A stretch of 64,000 nt of DNA from Daphnia pulex. Taxonomy: Eukaryota > Arthropoda > Branchiopoda > Diplostraca > Daphniidae. The stretch covers positions 8,804,001 through 8,868,000 of the forward strand of contig NC_060024.1 of assembly GCF_021134715.1 (NCBI RefSeq). Reading direction: 5' to 3'. This document shows, one piece after another, positions 1 to 13,445 of the stretch. The notes beneath the pieces are model-generated. The model worked only from the letters and a program-made list of their open reading frames with translations, searched no databases and was not told where the DNA came from. How positions within the stretch are numbered: the stretch's first letter is position 1; each line of letters begins with the position of its first letter. The translations under genes and the position numbers were made by a program.

Positions 1-2362
1 GCAGCCTCACAGCCGCACACAGCAGCAGCAATATCGATCGTACGGACGAGCAGCATTGCATCACGACCGGGCTTGTATGTACTTTCCACCTCACCGCACA
101 TACATTTATAGTCGGCGCGTTAATTTGTGAACGCCAGTTATTCGATTCTTTTTAGATTTGATATACAGTTGATTTTCTAGCATCTTTTGGAATTTTTCGT
201 GCCAAAATTTTTGACTGTAGATATTCGCTTGAATAAGAAGCGACAAGTCAGCAGTAAAAGTCTATATACACATAGCTACGTGTAGATAAAGCGCTTAAAA
301 AGCTAGATCTCTAAGAATCTGTTCAAGTGGATAATTTCTATACGGATGATTGCAACGAATAAAGTTTCCTGTGTCTGTAATGGCGGATATGTATCTATAT
401 GGCCTGGATATAATACACGATCATATGAGCAAACGCTGTCCAGGACAGCAGCACAGCGAGGAAACAAGATATAGATCAGCAGCTTTTTCTTTCCCCTGCT
501 GTTATGTATTTTGTGATGAGCAAAGCCAAACAGGAATAAAGTTTCCGGCCAGCAAAGGATCTATTATATAACCTTTATAAACTTGCTCTCTTCAGCAGCA
601 GCATCTTCTTTTCTTTCACCAGCGGGTGGTCGGGAATAAAAACGATTACATATATATCTTGGGGACATCATATAAGATTGTATAACGTTATATCGCGTTG
701 TATAGCGAATGCTGCGCTTTGCTGCATTGAAACACTGTGAGATATATGCTGTGGTGTACAGCAGAATAGTATTTGAAAGCAATATAGCTTTCAAATAGTG
801 AATGGCGCTATAGGCTATAGCCTATTCAGTGGAGCAGCAATAAAGTTGTCAATAGATACCCCGTAGATACATCAAGAATAAGGTTGTATAGCGTTCACTT
901 GGCAATTATAAATCTACCGGAAACTTGTTCAAAAGTCATCATCACATTTTCTGGGAATCTATATAGCTGCGCTAAATTCACTATGGTAACGTTAATATAG
1001 GCGAATATAGGCCTGTATAGATTTTAATGTTAAATGACTTTTTGACAGAATTTTATGGAAATGAAGAGGTTTTTATATTTCTACACATATTCTCCTTTGT
1101 GTTATATCAGCGCTAGTCAATATTATACTATTGAAATGACTTTTATCGTTAGATATTTAAATAATAGACGAATAAAATAAGCCCTTTATTTAGATGCTAT
1201 ATATATTTAATGCTGTATAAATTCGTATTTCCAGTATATATGAAACGTCTCATCGTTCAGCACGTAGCCATACATATAGGCTATATGTCAAATAAATAAA
1301 TATTTATATTCTATGGGGATTATTTGATTGAATCATGTTTAGAAAGACTTGTTTCCGCGCCAGCGGCGGTAGCAGCCGAGATTATGTAATATTTCTATAT
1401 AGCCTACTAGCTGCCGCTGGTCTGTGCATGTTTCTCTCTCTCTAGTCTATCGCTATGCTGCTGCTGCCTTGTTATATGTGATGTCGTGCTGTCGTCCAGA
1501 CAGCCCGAAAACATTGATCTTCTATCGTCTTCTATTTGTTCCACGGCACGTTGATGCCATAATATAGACTGTTGTCAACTCTCTCTGTCTCTCTCTAGCT
1601 CTAGCTCTCTTATTCTTCGCATATACTGTACACACTCCATATACATCAAGAGCTAGAGAGAGAGAAAGAGAGAGAGAGAGAGTAGTTATGAATAGTTTCT
1701 TTTCTAGACTTTTCTTTTGTGCATGTCTCGTTGGCGTCTAATAACATGCAGGCAACAAATGCCCCAGCTGCAGCACGTATATGCATAATAGAAGAGGAAC
1801 CACATAACAACCAGCGGCAGCAGCAGAAGCCCACCATGCAGCAGCTCGCCATCAAACAAACAAACAAACAAAAAAGACGTCACGCAAAATTAGATAATAT
1901 TATATTTATATTCAGAGCTGACTTTTTCGGATATTTCTTTTCATAGAAATTTTAGAGAGTTGCTCTAGACTTTATAAAGGCTTATATATGTACGTACATG
2001 TATACTTTATACTGCTGATCTTTCGATGAATTCTTCGAAACGTAATTAATAATTGAAGCCTCGCATATATAGGCTAATACATATGTTAGATCAATTTGAG
2101 GCTGTCTAAACTTTGTATAGAAAATTAAAAGAGTTGCAGGCTGACTTTTATATGCAGATGCTGTTCGTTATTTCGGAGCGACCAACCGCGAATGCGATTC
2201 TGAAATTATTCTCGTTTTGCATATAGAATAGAGTCTAGTATGTAGAAACGTCAAATATATCGAGTCACGTAATATATCAAACAAAAGAGAAAAAGACGTC
2301 GCGAGAGTAGATCATCAAATAATATATTATATAATATGCGACCGTGTTGAATAGAAACTTAC
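1..2362. other. AT-rich non-coding stretch (intron or flank of the EB-like gene)
   Basis: I see no supportable gene here. The sequence is AT-rich with many short palindromes around the 7-mer TAGGCTA, including a perfect 16-bp palindrome at 810-825, plus CAG-rich patches and a GA microsatellite. It lies downstream, on the minus strand, of the last recognisable exon of the EB-like gene, whose donor at 2362 demands another exon. It is therefore most simply the next intron of that gene. Confidence 0.5.
1654..1682. repeat. GA/AG dinucleotide microsatellite
   Basis: An almost uninterrupted AG run with one AAA interruption, seen directly. It sits in the AT-rich non-coding stretch. Short open frames across it are repeat artefacts. 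Confidence 0.85.
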
Positions 2363-5300
2363 TGGTGCAGACGATATTGCCGCCCATGTAGAAAGTGGCT
2401 TTGAAGTCGTAGGCGCACTGGCAGACGTGATCGCGGCACTCCATGTTGCGGTCGCCCTTCTCGCATTGGCCACTGAACGTGCAACTCTCGTTCAACTGCC
2501 TCCCTACATTAATATAATAACACAAAACACATTATAGCCAATATAAATGTGATGAGATATAGATCGACTCGCATTTTCTCGCCATTCACAGCACACAGCA
2601 GTATAGCATAAATAACTGCAGCAATGCTGCCACCGGCCCCCCGCCCCCTTGCATATATTATATATTACGTAGGCTATATCTTCTATATCTTAGAATATGA
2701 TACGTGTAGGAATATGGGTGCGTGCATGCGATCCTCGTATCAAGAGATTAGAAAGAAAATAGATGATGCGGTAAGTTGGCGCGATTCAGCGGCGCTGCTC
2801 GACAGTCGTACAATCAAAAACGAAACGGAGAGGAAAAAAGCCAAGCACATCAGCATGCCAAAAAATATCGAAATCACGCCACATTCTTTTTTCGGTTTTG
2901 TTTGTATACGGCGCTGTGTCGTCCTTTTTTTTCCAACTTTGGCCACGAGATGTGTGTGTGTGGAATTATTCCATGTCTGACGCCATAACCGTATTATAGT
3001 CAGGTGGTTAAATGTACATAGAATATAAGAGATTCTATATGAGAGATTTACATCTGTGTGCTACTGTGCTTGATTAATAAAATCATGGAATGCGTGTTTT
3101 GAGAATTAATAGATTATTGCATATTATATTAGGCCATCACTGAGACGGTAACAACATATAAGTTTGCATTTGTAGTTCTATTTATATTTGAAGGGGAAAA
3201 AACAGTTGGAAAAACTTTGAATTCTTTTATTGAATTTTCCATTAGAACCTTTTTTTTTTTACTTCTCCGGTTGAAATTGTCTAAGCTGTCGAGACTTACG
3301 GCTGTCGAAACTTGTATATAGCCTACGTCTGAAGGTGATATCGACCAGCCGGGTGGCAAAATAGGACGTCAAAGGACGCGGACTATTTTATCCTATATCA
3401 AAGTGCTATATAATATAGTTGATTTTATATATTCCCCTGTCAATAAATAAAAGGGAATGGTTATTGACGCGGGAATCGTATATGTATAGCCCTACAGCCA
3501 TTGTCTAATAGGTCCTATATATCGTCTACTCTAAATATATAGCCCGCAGCCCTTTTATATGGCCTTTTAATTGTCAAAGTTTTGGGTTGCTGATTGTTCC
3601 CGGCGATCTAACTGCTGCTGCTGTGTATAGCTATATATGGCCGCCGCCCATATAACTCGTCGACCAGCAGCAGCAGTGGCAAGAAAACTTTTGTCCTTTT
3701 TGTTTTATATGTATGCCGAGAGTAAATAGAGAAGTTGGACTTTGTTTGTTTTCTTTAGACACATCAACAGCACAGCAGCACCCATGCAAAAGTAAAGGAT
3801 AGATATATATACAGAGGGTCTATACTTTATAGATAATAGTTTTGATTTCCATCGATTAATTTTCTGTTATTCTAAGAGACATCAAGGACAATTCTAATAT
3901 TTTTTTTAAAGATTTATTGATGGGAAATATTTATTTGTTCAGCACGTCGATCGATTATTTTCGTTCATTCTTTCAACCGGAGATAGGGCCTACGTACAAT
4001 ACAGCAGGCCGTGATATTGCTACACGCTCGTGACGAAATGAATCCCGTTTTATACAATAATATAAAAGATTATATAATATTATATAGTAAATAATATGTT
4101 AGGCTATATATAGGCTGGTATATCTATATCCGAACACAATTTCTTTCGATATATTTCCCAGAACTTTTGTGTGGGACGTTGGATATACCTACAGACAAAT
4201 CACGCGATGTGTAGCCTAGTAATATCCTAGCCAACGCTTTATATTCTGGCGCGCTGTGTCGGTGATGCAGACAATGCGGCATATACAGACAATTCCTTTT
4301 TTATTATTATTTTATTTCTTTTTTTTCAAATATATTTAACTGCTGCTGAACCTATACTGCGGCTGTTTTTGTTCCTATCCGGTTGCTGGCGTTGGCCTAC
4401 ATAGGCAGGCAGCACGCGTAGGCTATATATTTATAATCACCTGCTATGTATAGGTGTACGTACAGTACATAAAATAAAAAGCCTACCGGTTCGTATTATT
4501 TGATGGATTGCGCGTAATTATACTATAGGCATTATTATTCTATCAGAGTTTGATATTTACCTTGTCCGCAAAGAGTTCCGCCTTCGACGGGGTGTTCGGG
4601 AGTGCAGGCGCAGACGCCACCCTTGCCGGTGTCGCATTGCGAATGAGTCACGAGGCTGCAGTCTTCCAGATTGGAACATTTGTCGCCCAGTCGAAGGGCT
4701 GCGTGGTCATCACCACCAAGAAATAATATAAAATAAAAAACAAACAGACGAAAATTGTTATTCAATTTCCAATCATTTTCAGAAGTCAAATATTAAAAAT
4801 AGACTTTATGCAATCTAATATCAAAAGAAATTAAAACTGCTTGTATACGAATTATAATTGTGCTCAGCAATTTATTTAATCAATAGGCTATAATATTGTC
4901 AGTGCGTCGTGATGACGTACATATAGCCTTTATTTATACTTCAAACCCAGCAGACTCTGATGTTACTGACGATTCCTCGGCAATTCCTATTCCAATTCCA
5001 AGAACCCACAAACGTTGTGACATACAGCTACGTGTCTATTTACTTGGGATTATTACGTTTGGTCTTCTAACACGAGTATAAATATATAAAGCCTTGTGGC
5101 GTTTGTGGCTTGTGGCTATTATTATGGTGGTGGATGCTGCGCTACCGTTTGGCTGTTTCTCACTTGGTTTCTCATTGAATACATAGCATCAGGTTAGCAC
5201 TCGCTTCATCATTAACACATTATTAACGACGATCGCATCATTAGTGCTGGACGAAAACCCGACCGTGACAATATTATAATCGATTGATCAATAAAGCGAG

Positions 5301-8300
5301 TCAGACATTTCTGTTAGTACAAAAAAAAAAAAAAAAATCAACACGAGAGACGTCCATGACCATGGCGTCAATTTCGAAATTTCGCCCAGGGGAATATTAT
5401 CTCAGACATATTATCTCAGACATAAAACACGTTCGACACGTAGACACGAACACGTAAAAAAAAATAAAAATAAAACATAAAAGCTGATGGCCGACGCTGT
5501 GTGTATTTTCTCGATATGAAATATATGAATTGTGTGTTTAAGTGGCCGCGTATAGAGTCCCTTTGGGGAACAGGGGGGGGGGGGCCTTCGCTCTGACAGA
5601 GTGTCGATAATCGATAAACAACGTCACATCCTCATCCACGACCTATTATATAAAGTATAGGCTATACATTTGATGGTAATATTGAATAGAAATAACGTGT
5701 GATATTACTCACTATATAATAGAAACATCGTCGGAAAAAAAAGATTATACAATAGGCAGCGCGATCTATATATATATAAGACAGCTGGATACACCGGGCC
5801 AGCGCACACAGCACTGATGTGTTTACGAAAGAAATAAAAGAAAATAACGATTGCTATATATAAGTCAGCTTATATCTCTTGGATTCCGATGACCATGTGA
5901 CACACCCCTCCCAAAAAATAAAGGCCAGATCCATATAATATATAGACGCTCTGTTTCTTGCCGATTGCAAAATCTCTATACAGCGCTGTGGGCCTTTTAT
6001 TTAAAAAAATCAAATATATAAAGTTGTCTTTTTATATTTATTTTTTTTTAAATGACAACTCGGTAAAAATAAAAAAATAGACCTGTGCCTAGTATATAAC
6101 GTAGACCTATATAAGAATCCATATAGGCAACAACAAACAATCAAGAATATTGCTCCAACATACACTTGAATGTATCTAAAGGAAATGGACGGTAGCTGGC
6201 GATTGGGTCTGATTTAAAGGCCTACGGGGAGAGGACCCACCAGAGAACTAACGTCTAAGAGGATGAGCTCTTGTTGTGTGCGCGTACAGCAGCAGCAATC
6301 GTGATGGTTGCATTCTCACGAGGCTTCCTTCTTATATGTTCTTGTATACAGGCCAGCAGCTATTGAATATCAGGTTCTTTTATATTGTCTAAATGGAAAG
6401 GGAAAAAAAATAAAAGTTCTATTCTTTTTGTCTAGACATCACAGAAGAAAAAAGGTCTTGTAGAGAGAGAACACACACAACCGTCCGGCATCTTGATGGA
6501 ATATATATACTATCTCAGACATTGTGTACTATTTCCCATAGATATAATACAATTCCGTGATCTGCTGGGCTGCTTGGCTGCTGCTGCTGGGCATACAGTA
6601 TACTTGTTCTCACATCTCTCCTATATCTATATCGGAGAAACTTAATATTTCCATCAGGGAATCAACAAAAAGCGGCCCGGGAAATTTAGACATGGATAGA
6701 TCTACAGACCAAGAAAATAATTCGATATCCCGGCTATGTAACTAATCAGTCCAGACCCGCTTGATTCGCTGGCTATATAATATTATTGACCGTGTTAATG
6801 CGTCTCTATTTACACCGCAGAAATATATATTTAGACATCTGATATATTATATTATAGCCTAATAAATAAATAGAATATTATGTATATAACTTGATGTCTA
6901 TTTTTTAGCTATGCAATATACTTCGTGAAGGATATTCGCGAAATTGATCGTCAACTCTTGGCGCGTTTTTTACGACTTTGGTATTGAACGCGTTTGATGT
7001 GCGCAATAGTTTTTTATTGCGCAACTGATGACTGCGACCTTTTCTGTTTTGATGCACCCGATGACCCTGGCGATATCTCTATTCCGCGCAAGTTATACGC
7101 ATACACGAATCGTGATAATATGATTATATAGACGTGGAGACACTTGTCGAGATATGAGGCCGCGTATGAGGGCATGAGGCGCATCACTTGGATATTGCCC
7201 AATATATAGTTTGCCGGTATAACGTGACGATAAATGGCCAACCGCGAAATGGCGACCTCGCGCATCGGCCATCATAATAATAAATAAATGTTTTATATAG
7301 ACGCCAATCGATCTATGATGTCTCTATATATAAATCAAGCAATCAACCTAGAAGAGGTCGGAAAAGGTTATATTACATTCTCCCATTACATTAGAGTACG
7401 GTACCATTATGGCATAGAATATTTTATATTGGCATATATTATTAGCATTAGGTAATATTGGTCGATGGTTAAATATAGTTTAAGCGCACTAAATCGGGTG
7501 TGGCAGTTCTACTGTATAATATTCCTCGCAGTTTTTTATTATTTTATTTTTAGTCAATATTTTGAATGCCTTGTGTAAATATGAACATCCATTACGGTGC
7601 GTAAATATAGGAAAGACGCTGGCGCGGAATTACATTATCAGTCGCGCGTCCTCATTTGCATGTATGCAAATGCATCAGTCGTCTCTAATAAATGATAAGC
7701 TTCTCTAACGGTGGGAGAAGGAACGAGGAGTCTGCTGACGGAGATGTAAAATAACAAGATTATAACATTATTTTCTAAAAAGAAACAACGCCCAGCTTGC
7801 TGATGCGGGAAAAATAAGGAAGCTCGCGGGAAAGCAGAAGAGGGTTGCTTATGCTGCTGATGGAGAGGATGGAAAAGAGGAAACAGGAAACAAGTTGTTG
7901 ATGGGATATACACATGCGACGAGAAGAGCAGAGCAGAGCGGAGTAAAAAAGCAGAAGATTCACGCCCGCTCGATTAGTCAATATAATAAGCCAGCAAGAG
8001 AGAGAGAGAGAATAAAAGAAAGAGAAAAATCTTTTATGTACACGCTCGGCTTCTTACTACGTTTTTATACGCATTTAGATGTATACACAGAAAAAGAAGG
8101 AAATCGATGGTCGGAGACCGTGCTGATGTAGGCATACGCAAACAGCTAAATGTATAAATACGCTTCTTTGAATTATTTAAAGTCTTTGAATATTTTAAAA
8201 TAGAAAATAAAATAAAAATAGCTGTTGTATTTATATACAAACGGAGTTGATGCATCAATCTATAAATCTAATAAGTCCAAAAGCGTTTCTATGGCGACCT

Positions 8301-9193
8301 TTCAGCCTGTAGTTATATATATAGTTAACAATCCAATTATCATTTGAAATCTCTTGTATGTATATATCGGAGCAGAGCGCGGAGCCGAGAGTCTAATGGC
8401 CAAGTCTTGATATCAACTATATAATACATTTGGTTCTGTATATAATAGATAAATATATTATACCAACGGGAGAGGGGATGAGCCTCGATTTAAATGTTTA
8501 GGTTATAAAGGACGCGGCCGCGGAGCCAGTCAGCGCATCAGAATAGTCAACTTTTGTATAGTATCATAATGGACGTGATATATATGTATGTCTGGCCGGC
8601 TGTCCTTTGCGGTCCATTATTGGCTGAAACGAGCGGATCGCGGAGAACTGGGTGGGCGCGATCCATATCGTCCGCTCGTCGACGACCATCTCTCTATTGC
8701 CTGGCAAATAATCCCCGTGAGTGGAAAGTCCTGTTCTATATGGACTCCTTCTTCATTCCGTCCGCAGCTCCATCAAACGTTATATATTCATAGACACTGT
8801 CCCCTTATATTATATATGCAAATTAACTGCTAATAATATTAACTATATAGAAGCAATATATGAAGAAATGGATTTTTAAATTTATAATTATATTATATCT
8901 ATTATATAGAATTCTATGGAACCTTTTGGGGATGGTTTGATCCAGCGCTGCTCCGGCTGTTGTTGATTTTTGGCGACGTTATCGGTGCTGGACTCGGCTG
9001 GCCGGCTGGTCGTCGCTGCCGAGTCGGAGGCCATCAGCCAAAAAGATTCGCCATCCGAGTCGTCGTCGTTATCAGATGACGAGTACAAATTGGACAGCGT
9101 GGCCAGCGACTTTGGATGACGGCCTCTGGACGACTTGGCCAGCAACATCACCGTCAACAAGACAACAGCCCAGCAGTTATGGTGTCCAATCAT
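2363..9193 (-). CDS. Secreted Cys-rich (EB-module-like) protein, 5' part; continues beyond left edge
   Basis: Three exons on the minus strand: 9193-8923, 4698-4561 and 2503-2363. Exon 1 starts with a signal peptide (MIGHHNCWAVVLLTVMLLAK), followed by an acidic, Ser-rich linker. Exons 2 and 3 each encode a module of about 46 residues with a regular Cys pattern (LGDKCSNLEDCSL...CACTPEHP; NESCTFSGQCEKGDRNMEC...CQC), like the EB modules of secreted or cell-surface invertebrate proteins. All introns are phase 1, so each module exon is symmetric (138 and 141 nt), the usual sign of exon-shuffled extracellular domains. Introns are about 4.2 and 2.1 kb, far longer than elsewhere in the window. The exon-1 donor (gttcca) is weak but is the only GT that fits the phase. 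The exon-3 donor is consensus (gtaagt), so the gene continues to the left. Secretion and module type are inferred; the exact function is unknown. Confidence 0.7.
2504..4560 (-). other. Intron 2 of the EB-like gene
   Basis: Bounded by a phase-1 donor (gtaaat) and an acceptor ending tgtag. AT-rich with several TAGGCTA-type motifs and poly-T runs. No gene seen on either strand. Confidence 0.6.
4699..8922 (-). other. Intron 1 of the EB-like gene
   Basis: A 4.2-kb AT-rich intron holding a 17-bp poly-A run (5321-5337), a 12-bp poly-G run (5573-5584) and scattered TAGGCTA/TAGCCTA motifs. The open frames present are short and lack family features. Confidence 0.6.
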
Positions 9194-10703
9194 TTTTTAA
9201 TTTAAACTTGGAATTTTCCAACTAAAAATATTTTTTGTTTTTTTCAAATTTCAGGTTCAAACTTAACCGAGTTTCTTTAGTTTTCTATCAGATGTGAACG
9301 GCCACTATAACGAGCACACTCGGTGTAGTAAATATTAGCAGAGAAACGGACTGTATGTATAGTAATCAAAAGCCGGGCAGCCCAGCTAGCAGCAGGAGCG
9401 GAAACCAACTGGCACGATTTTGAAACAGGAACGAGAGATATACTAGAAAATGTCCAAGAGGAACCTTTCTCCCGTGTGCCTTGGTGCACCAGAGTTGCGC
9501 TGCGCGCTGCTTGTGGAGCGCATAGATATATAAAGGGAGTGGCCGGGCGTTGCTACTGTGTGCTACTCCGCACGTTATAGACATTTCGCCCGCTCCCCAG
9601 TCGTTCTGTGTATATGTAACAATCTCCCTTTTTCTTTGTACATATAGCTAGTTGGGTTTGCTATAGTGCTGGTACGAAAAAGGGGGTGGTGGGTGGGTGG
9701 AATCGATCGATCGGCTGGATAATTTATTCGGCGACGTGAAATTCTTGGCGGCAGATTTGAAAATGTAATAAAGGTACGAAATTTACCAAAAAATGAGACG
9801 GAAATTTGAGTAATGTCCTGTGACGGAATATATCGATCGATCGCCAGGCCAGGCCAGGCTCTCTCTGTCTCGTAGCCTGCTTTATCTGTCCAAAATGGAG
9901 CGCTGATCGAATTCTCTAAATGTCATCTGTCTGTAGGCGTTCAAGTCGGTTTCTGGGCTTTTGTCTCGGCACACGAAATTCCTCTCCTGATGGAGAGTGG
10001 AGACTCTCTTATTCTCGCTTGATCCGCTTGTTATATAACTATGGTGAACTCGAACGGCAATCCGGCTACATCTGCCACGTTCCCTTGACATCAACGTCAA
10101 TGGTTCAGTTTTTATTTGCGTTTCCAGCAGTCTCTAGCTATACTAAACAGTTGATAAAGGTTGAAGGCGAACGTGGGCAATCGGACAGTTCCATCCATCG
10201 CTGGCATTCGATCTTGCATGGATTTGAATGCAAGGGATTGCCCTTTGAATCTCAAACACTTAAAAATAAAAAAAAAGGAGGGAAATTCAAATGTCGAGGG
10301 GAGTAGTAGTATAGAAGTTGGTGGGTTGCGTAATGTTTGAGGACGTTTGGATGAATGACAAGCAGCTCTGTCAAACGTTCTGGTGTAACTTTGGCTCGTC
10401 ATATCCTTAAATGCGCGGATTGAGTGAGCGAGCTGTCTTTTGTGTTTGGTTCGGTTGACGAGGCTCTTTTGTGTGTGTTCTGTTGGGCACGCCTTTCCTG
10501 CCAATTTTCCACTTCGTTTCCTCCTTCGAATCAACCAAATTGAGTATAGCCACCTAGCGGTGCTAACCACCAACTCAGAGGAATCACAACAAATAAGAAA
10601 AACAACGTCGTCTGGAAAATCGAATCGACCAGAGAAGCTGACAGTTTTGCCAAATTGATCAAATTTATAAACCATTTCAATTTTTTTCGGGATCAAATAA
10701 AGT
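9194..10703. other. Divergent intergenic region between EB-like gene (-) and RFXANK-like gene (+)
   Basis: Holds the promoters of two divergent genes. On the minus strand a TATA-like stretch (TTTATATATCT) lies at about 9522-9534, some 330 bp upstream of the EB-like start codon. A CTCF-like motif CCACCTAGCGG is at 10550-10560, about 145 bp before the RFXANK-like start. Long open frames here, including a 302-codon one on the minus strand, have no recognisable domain and cross the RFXANK-like exons antisense. Confidence 0.45.
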
Positions 10704-11894
10704 ATGGATGTACCCGGTTCTTCTTCCGGTTCTTCGAGCAAGAGAGGCAGAAAATTGAGGCAGTGCAGTGGTGAGATTAGATTCCAGCCAATGGATTCTT
10801 TGAGCTCTGTAGAACTAGAAACTATTACTAACAAAGTAGTCTTTGTTTTGTTTGAATTTTGAATTCCAGGTGATTCAACCAAAAGTGACCGTACTGAAGC
10901 TTCTTCGGAAAGTGATTTCGATCCCAACGGATCATTCCAGAAAGGGGAAAGTAGCAGGAGGAGATGTGAGAGGCAGAAACAGTCTGGTCTCAAATTTGCA
11001 GCTTTGGCGTATGAGAGCAACTATGACGATGGAGAGCACAAGAGTGCTTTCCTGCCGTATCGGGTAACTGTACTGAGCATATTGTACTGAACGAGAGCCT
11101 TGATATCACCTAACCATAACTCTTTACTTCCAGCCCAGAACGGTCCTCACCAACCTTCAGAGAGGAAATGTCCAGACAGAAGCAGTTGTTGTCAACCCTG
11201 TGCAGTTGAGCTTTCATCAGCGTGCTGGCAAAGGTGAAATCACCAAAGCTGACATAGATGCTGGTAATTCAACTACTTATTTTTTTCTCTCAAAGTGCTA
11301 GTGAAACTTCATTTTTTTCGCATGCACAGGCACCAACGACATCAATGGATTGGACGAAAGAGGTTTAACACCGTTAATGTGGTCGTCTGCCTACGGCCAA
11401 GTACCGACAGCTGCGCTTTTACTCAAAGCTGGAGCGATTCATTCGATTAAAGGCCCAGATGGCGAAACAGCCATTCACCTCGCCGCAGCTGGTGGTCACA
11501 CAGACATAATTAGGTTACTGATTGGAGCCGGAGCTTCAGTCAACGAAATTGACGACGTAATTTAAATCAAATGATTAGATACATTTATTTTTTAAAATAT
11601 TAGCCTCTTTTAACCTGTATATAGAATTCCAACACACCAATGATGTTTGCCGCTTTTGGTAATCATCCGCACGCTCTCAACGAGCTGTTGAACAACGGAG
11701 GTGACATCACCATGATTAATCTCAACGATGATTCCGCCCTAAGTATCGCTGTCAAACGATCCAGCAAAGAAGGTTGAAGGAATGAAAGCTTATCTTTATT
11801 TATGTTTTATTAAAGTTCTGTTTCTTGAATTATGTTTTCAGCTCAAAGTGTTATAGAAGGCTACCTATTTATGTTACTTCAACCTCAAAACTGA
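10704..11894 (+). CDS. RFXANK: RFXANK/ANKRA2-type ankyrin-repeat protein
   Basis: Six exons: 10704-10770, 10870-11063, 11134-11263, 11330-11556, 11625-11772 and 11842-11894. All phases close, giving 272 aa, close to the roughly 260-310 aa of vertebrate RFXANK and ANKRA2. The N-terminal third is basic and Ser-rich. The family signature LTNLQRGN and LSFHQRAGKGEI precede ankyrin repeats (LDERGLTPLMWSSAYGQ; GETAIHLAAAGGHTDIIRLL; NSNTPMMFAAFGNHPHALNE; DSALSIAVKRSSKE). In vertebrates RFXANK is part of the RFX5 complex on X-box promoters, and ANKRA2 binds PxLPxI/L peptides in partners such as HDAC4/5 and megalin. An invertebrate single copy probably represents the ancestor of both, so either name is provisional. 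The 3' end converges on LSM6, with stops 283 bp apart. Confidence 0.9.
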
Positions 11895-12176
11895 AAGAAT
11901 TACCATTGCTAGCAAGAATCATTTGGTATCAGAATTCATCATCATCTATAGAATTATCATAAATTTGTTTCGTTTAATCATCATACATTTTCATTGTGAA
12001 TCCATGTGTGCCAATGTTTTTCACTTGTTACCATATTATTACCAGTACATTTTGTCTACACAGTGTCTTAATGTTTCCAATACAATGTGGTCATGACCAC
12101 AACTCTTGTTTAATAATGATAAACAATGTTTTTGAAAACTGGTTAGGAAAAGGTTTTGTATTTGCAGAAGTGTCCT

Positions 12177-12491
12177 TCAATTTCTTCGTTTCTGTGTGCT
12201 GATAAAGAGAACATTGTTTCCACGAATAAAAGCATCACCATATTTGTTCTTCAGCTGGCCATTGCTGTATTCCTCGGTCTGCTCCAAAGCAATGTTCATG
12301 TAGCCGTCTAGACAAGCCAAGACTCCTAAAAGTATTTCAACATTTTCAGACTGGTAGTTTATACAAGACAAAATTCAACCATGCTTTCGACAACTTTTAC
12401 CTCGATAATCGACTCCGTTATTGAGTTTAACTACAACCGGGCGACCGATAATTTGCTTCAGAAATTCGTTGGGTGTTTGCCTAGCACTCAT
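12177..12491 (-). CDS. LSM6: U6 snRNA-associated Sm-like protein LSm6
   Basis: Two exons, 12491-12401 and 12325-12177, joined at phase 1, give 79 aa against 80 in human. The sequence is nearly identical to other LSm6 proteins: NEFLKQIIGRPVVVKLN forms the Sm1 motif with the NNGVDYRG loop, and DAFIRGNNVLFISTQKRR forms the Sm2 motif. LSm6 is one of seven subunits of the LSm2-8 ring, which binds the U6 snRNA 3' end in the nucleus, and of LSm1-7, which drives cytoplasmic mRNA decapping. It is transcribed away from the MBD5/6-type gene, and a CTCF-like motif lies 117 bp upstream of its start codon. Start and stop are unambiguous. Confidence 0.97.
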
Positions 12492-13445
12492 TTTCAATTG
12501 TAAATGATTGGAGACGTCAAGAAGATTTCAAGTGATTCCAAAATTTTCGAGCCTAGACGAAAAATGTGCGTCTGTTGGCAGTCGTGTCAATGAAGTGTAA
12601 AAATCTACCGCTAGATGTGGCCTGCGTCGATTCGATGACGTGATCGGGTGTAATAATCGCCCGTTACGTCGCGCTGGCGTCTCGGCGTTTTTCCGCCGCC
12701 AGCCATGTACAACATAAGGGGCCAGATGAAACGAGTAACGTTGTTGTTGGTGTCAGCCAGACGATACTTTCCACTCTGCCTGACCGCTTGACGTCAGAAC
12801 TTGGCCCCGCCGACGTGAATTGCGCCCCTGTTTCTTTTTTCCCCCTCAAAAGTTGTTTTTTTTCCACCGTTGGACGACGAATCGTTGATTCGTCTGTTTT
12901 CAATCGAGTGCCAGAAGAGTGTAAGAATAGATACCAACCGTTCGTCGAGTGATTAAGTGGGACGCGAGCCACGACGACGTTTTCTCTCGAAAAGAAAAAA
13001 AAAAAAGACGTTCCCGAGGCCACACAGACGTGTGTGTGTTGCAGAGAATCGTGAAGTACGGCGGGACTGCCTCAGGTATTTTCGGGTCCCGCGCGTACTA
13101 TAGTGAGTGTTAACCTTGGAGTACCCATTACGCCCGTCAGAGCCAGAGGGCGTGAGTTTTTGAGAGTGTCTCTCTCTTTTTTCTGTGCCTACTACATTGA
13201 GTGGCTGTTGTGTGAGTTGTTTTGTGTCTCTTTCACCTTGAAAGCGTGAAAAGGAGAACAGAATTTACCTTGGGATCGCAGCAGCCTTCAGAAGTTTGAG
13301 AGAAGTTTAGTGATCTGTGTGCACCACCACAACATCCCTGGGAAAAGGTCCTGGATGGAGACCGAAACTCTGGCACCACTTTTCTGGCGGAGATGAGTGA
13401 GGGAGCCAGCAACAATCTGGGTGGTTGTGATCAAGTTGTGGAGGG
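12492..13445. other. Head-to-head promoter region and 5' UTR of the MBD5/6-type gene
   Basis: Lies between LSM6 (minus) and the MBD5/6-type start. A CTCF-like motif (CCGCTAGATG on +, i.e. CATCTAGCGG) is at 12608-12617. The stretch is more GC-rich than the left 9 kb. The right part must be 5' UTR of the downstream gene and carries two upstream ORFs near its end. The transcription start cannot be placed from sequence alone. Confidence 0.5.

Noticed and set aside
5321-5337. 17-bp poly-A that could be a retroposon tail
   Set aside because: No target-site duplication or recognisable element body beside it. A simple homopolymer is enough.
10112-11020. 302-codon open frame on the minus strand
   Set aside because: Antisense to RFXANK-like exons 1-2, no recognisable domain, and interrupted similarity to anything known. 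RFXANK exons explain the coding signal there.
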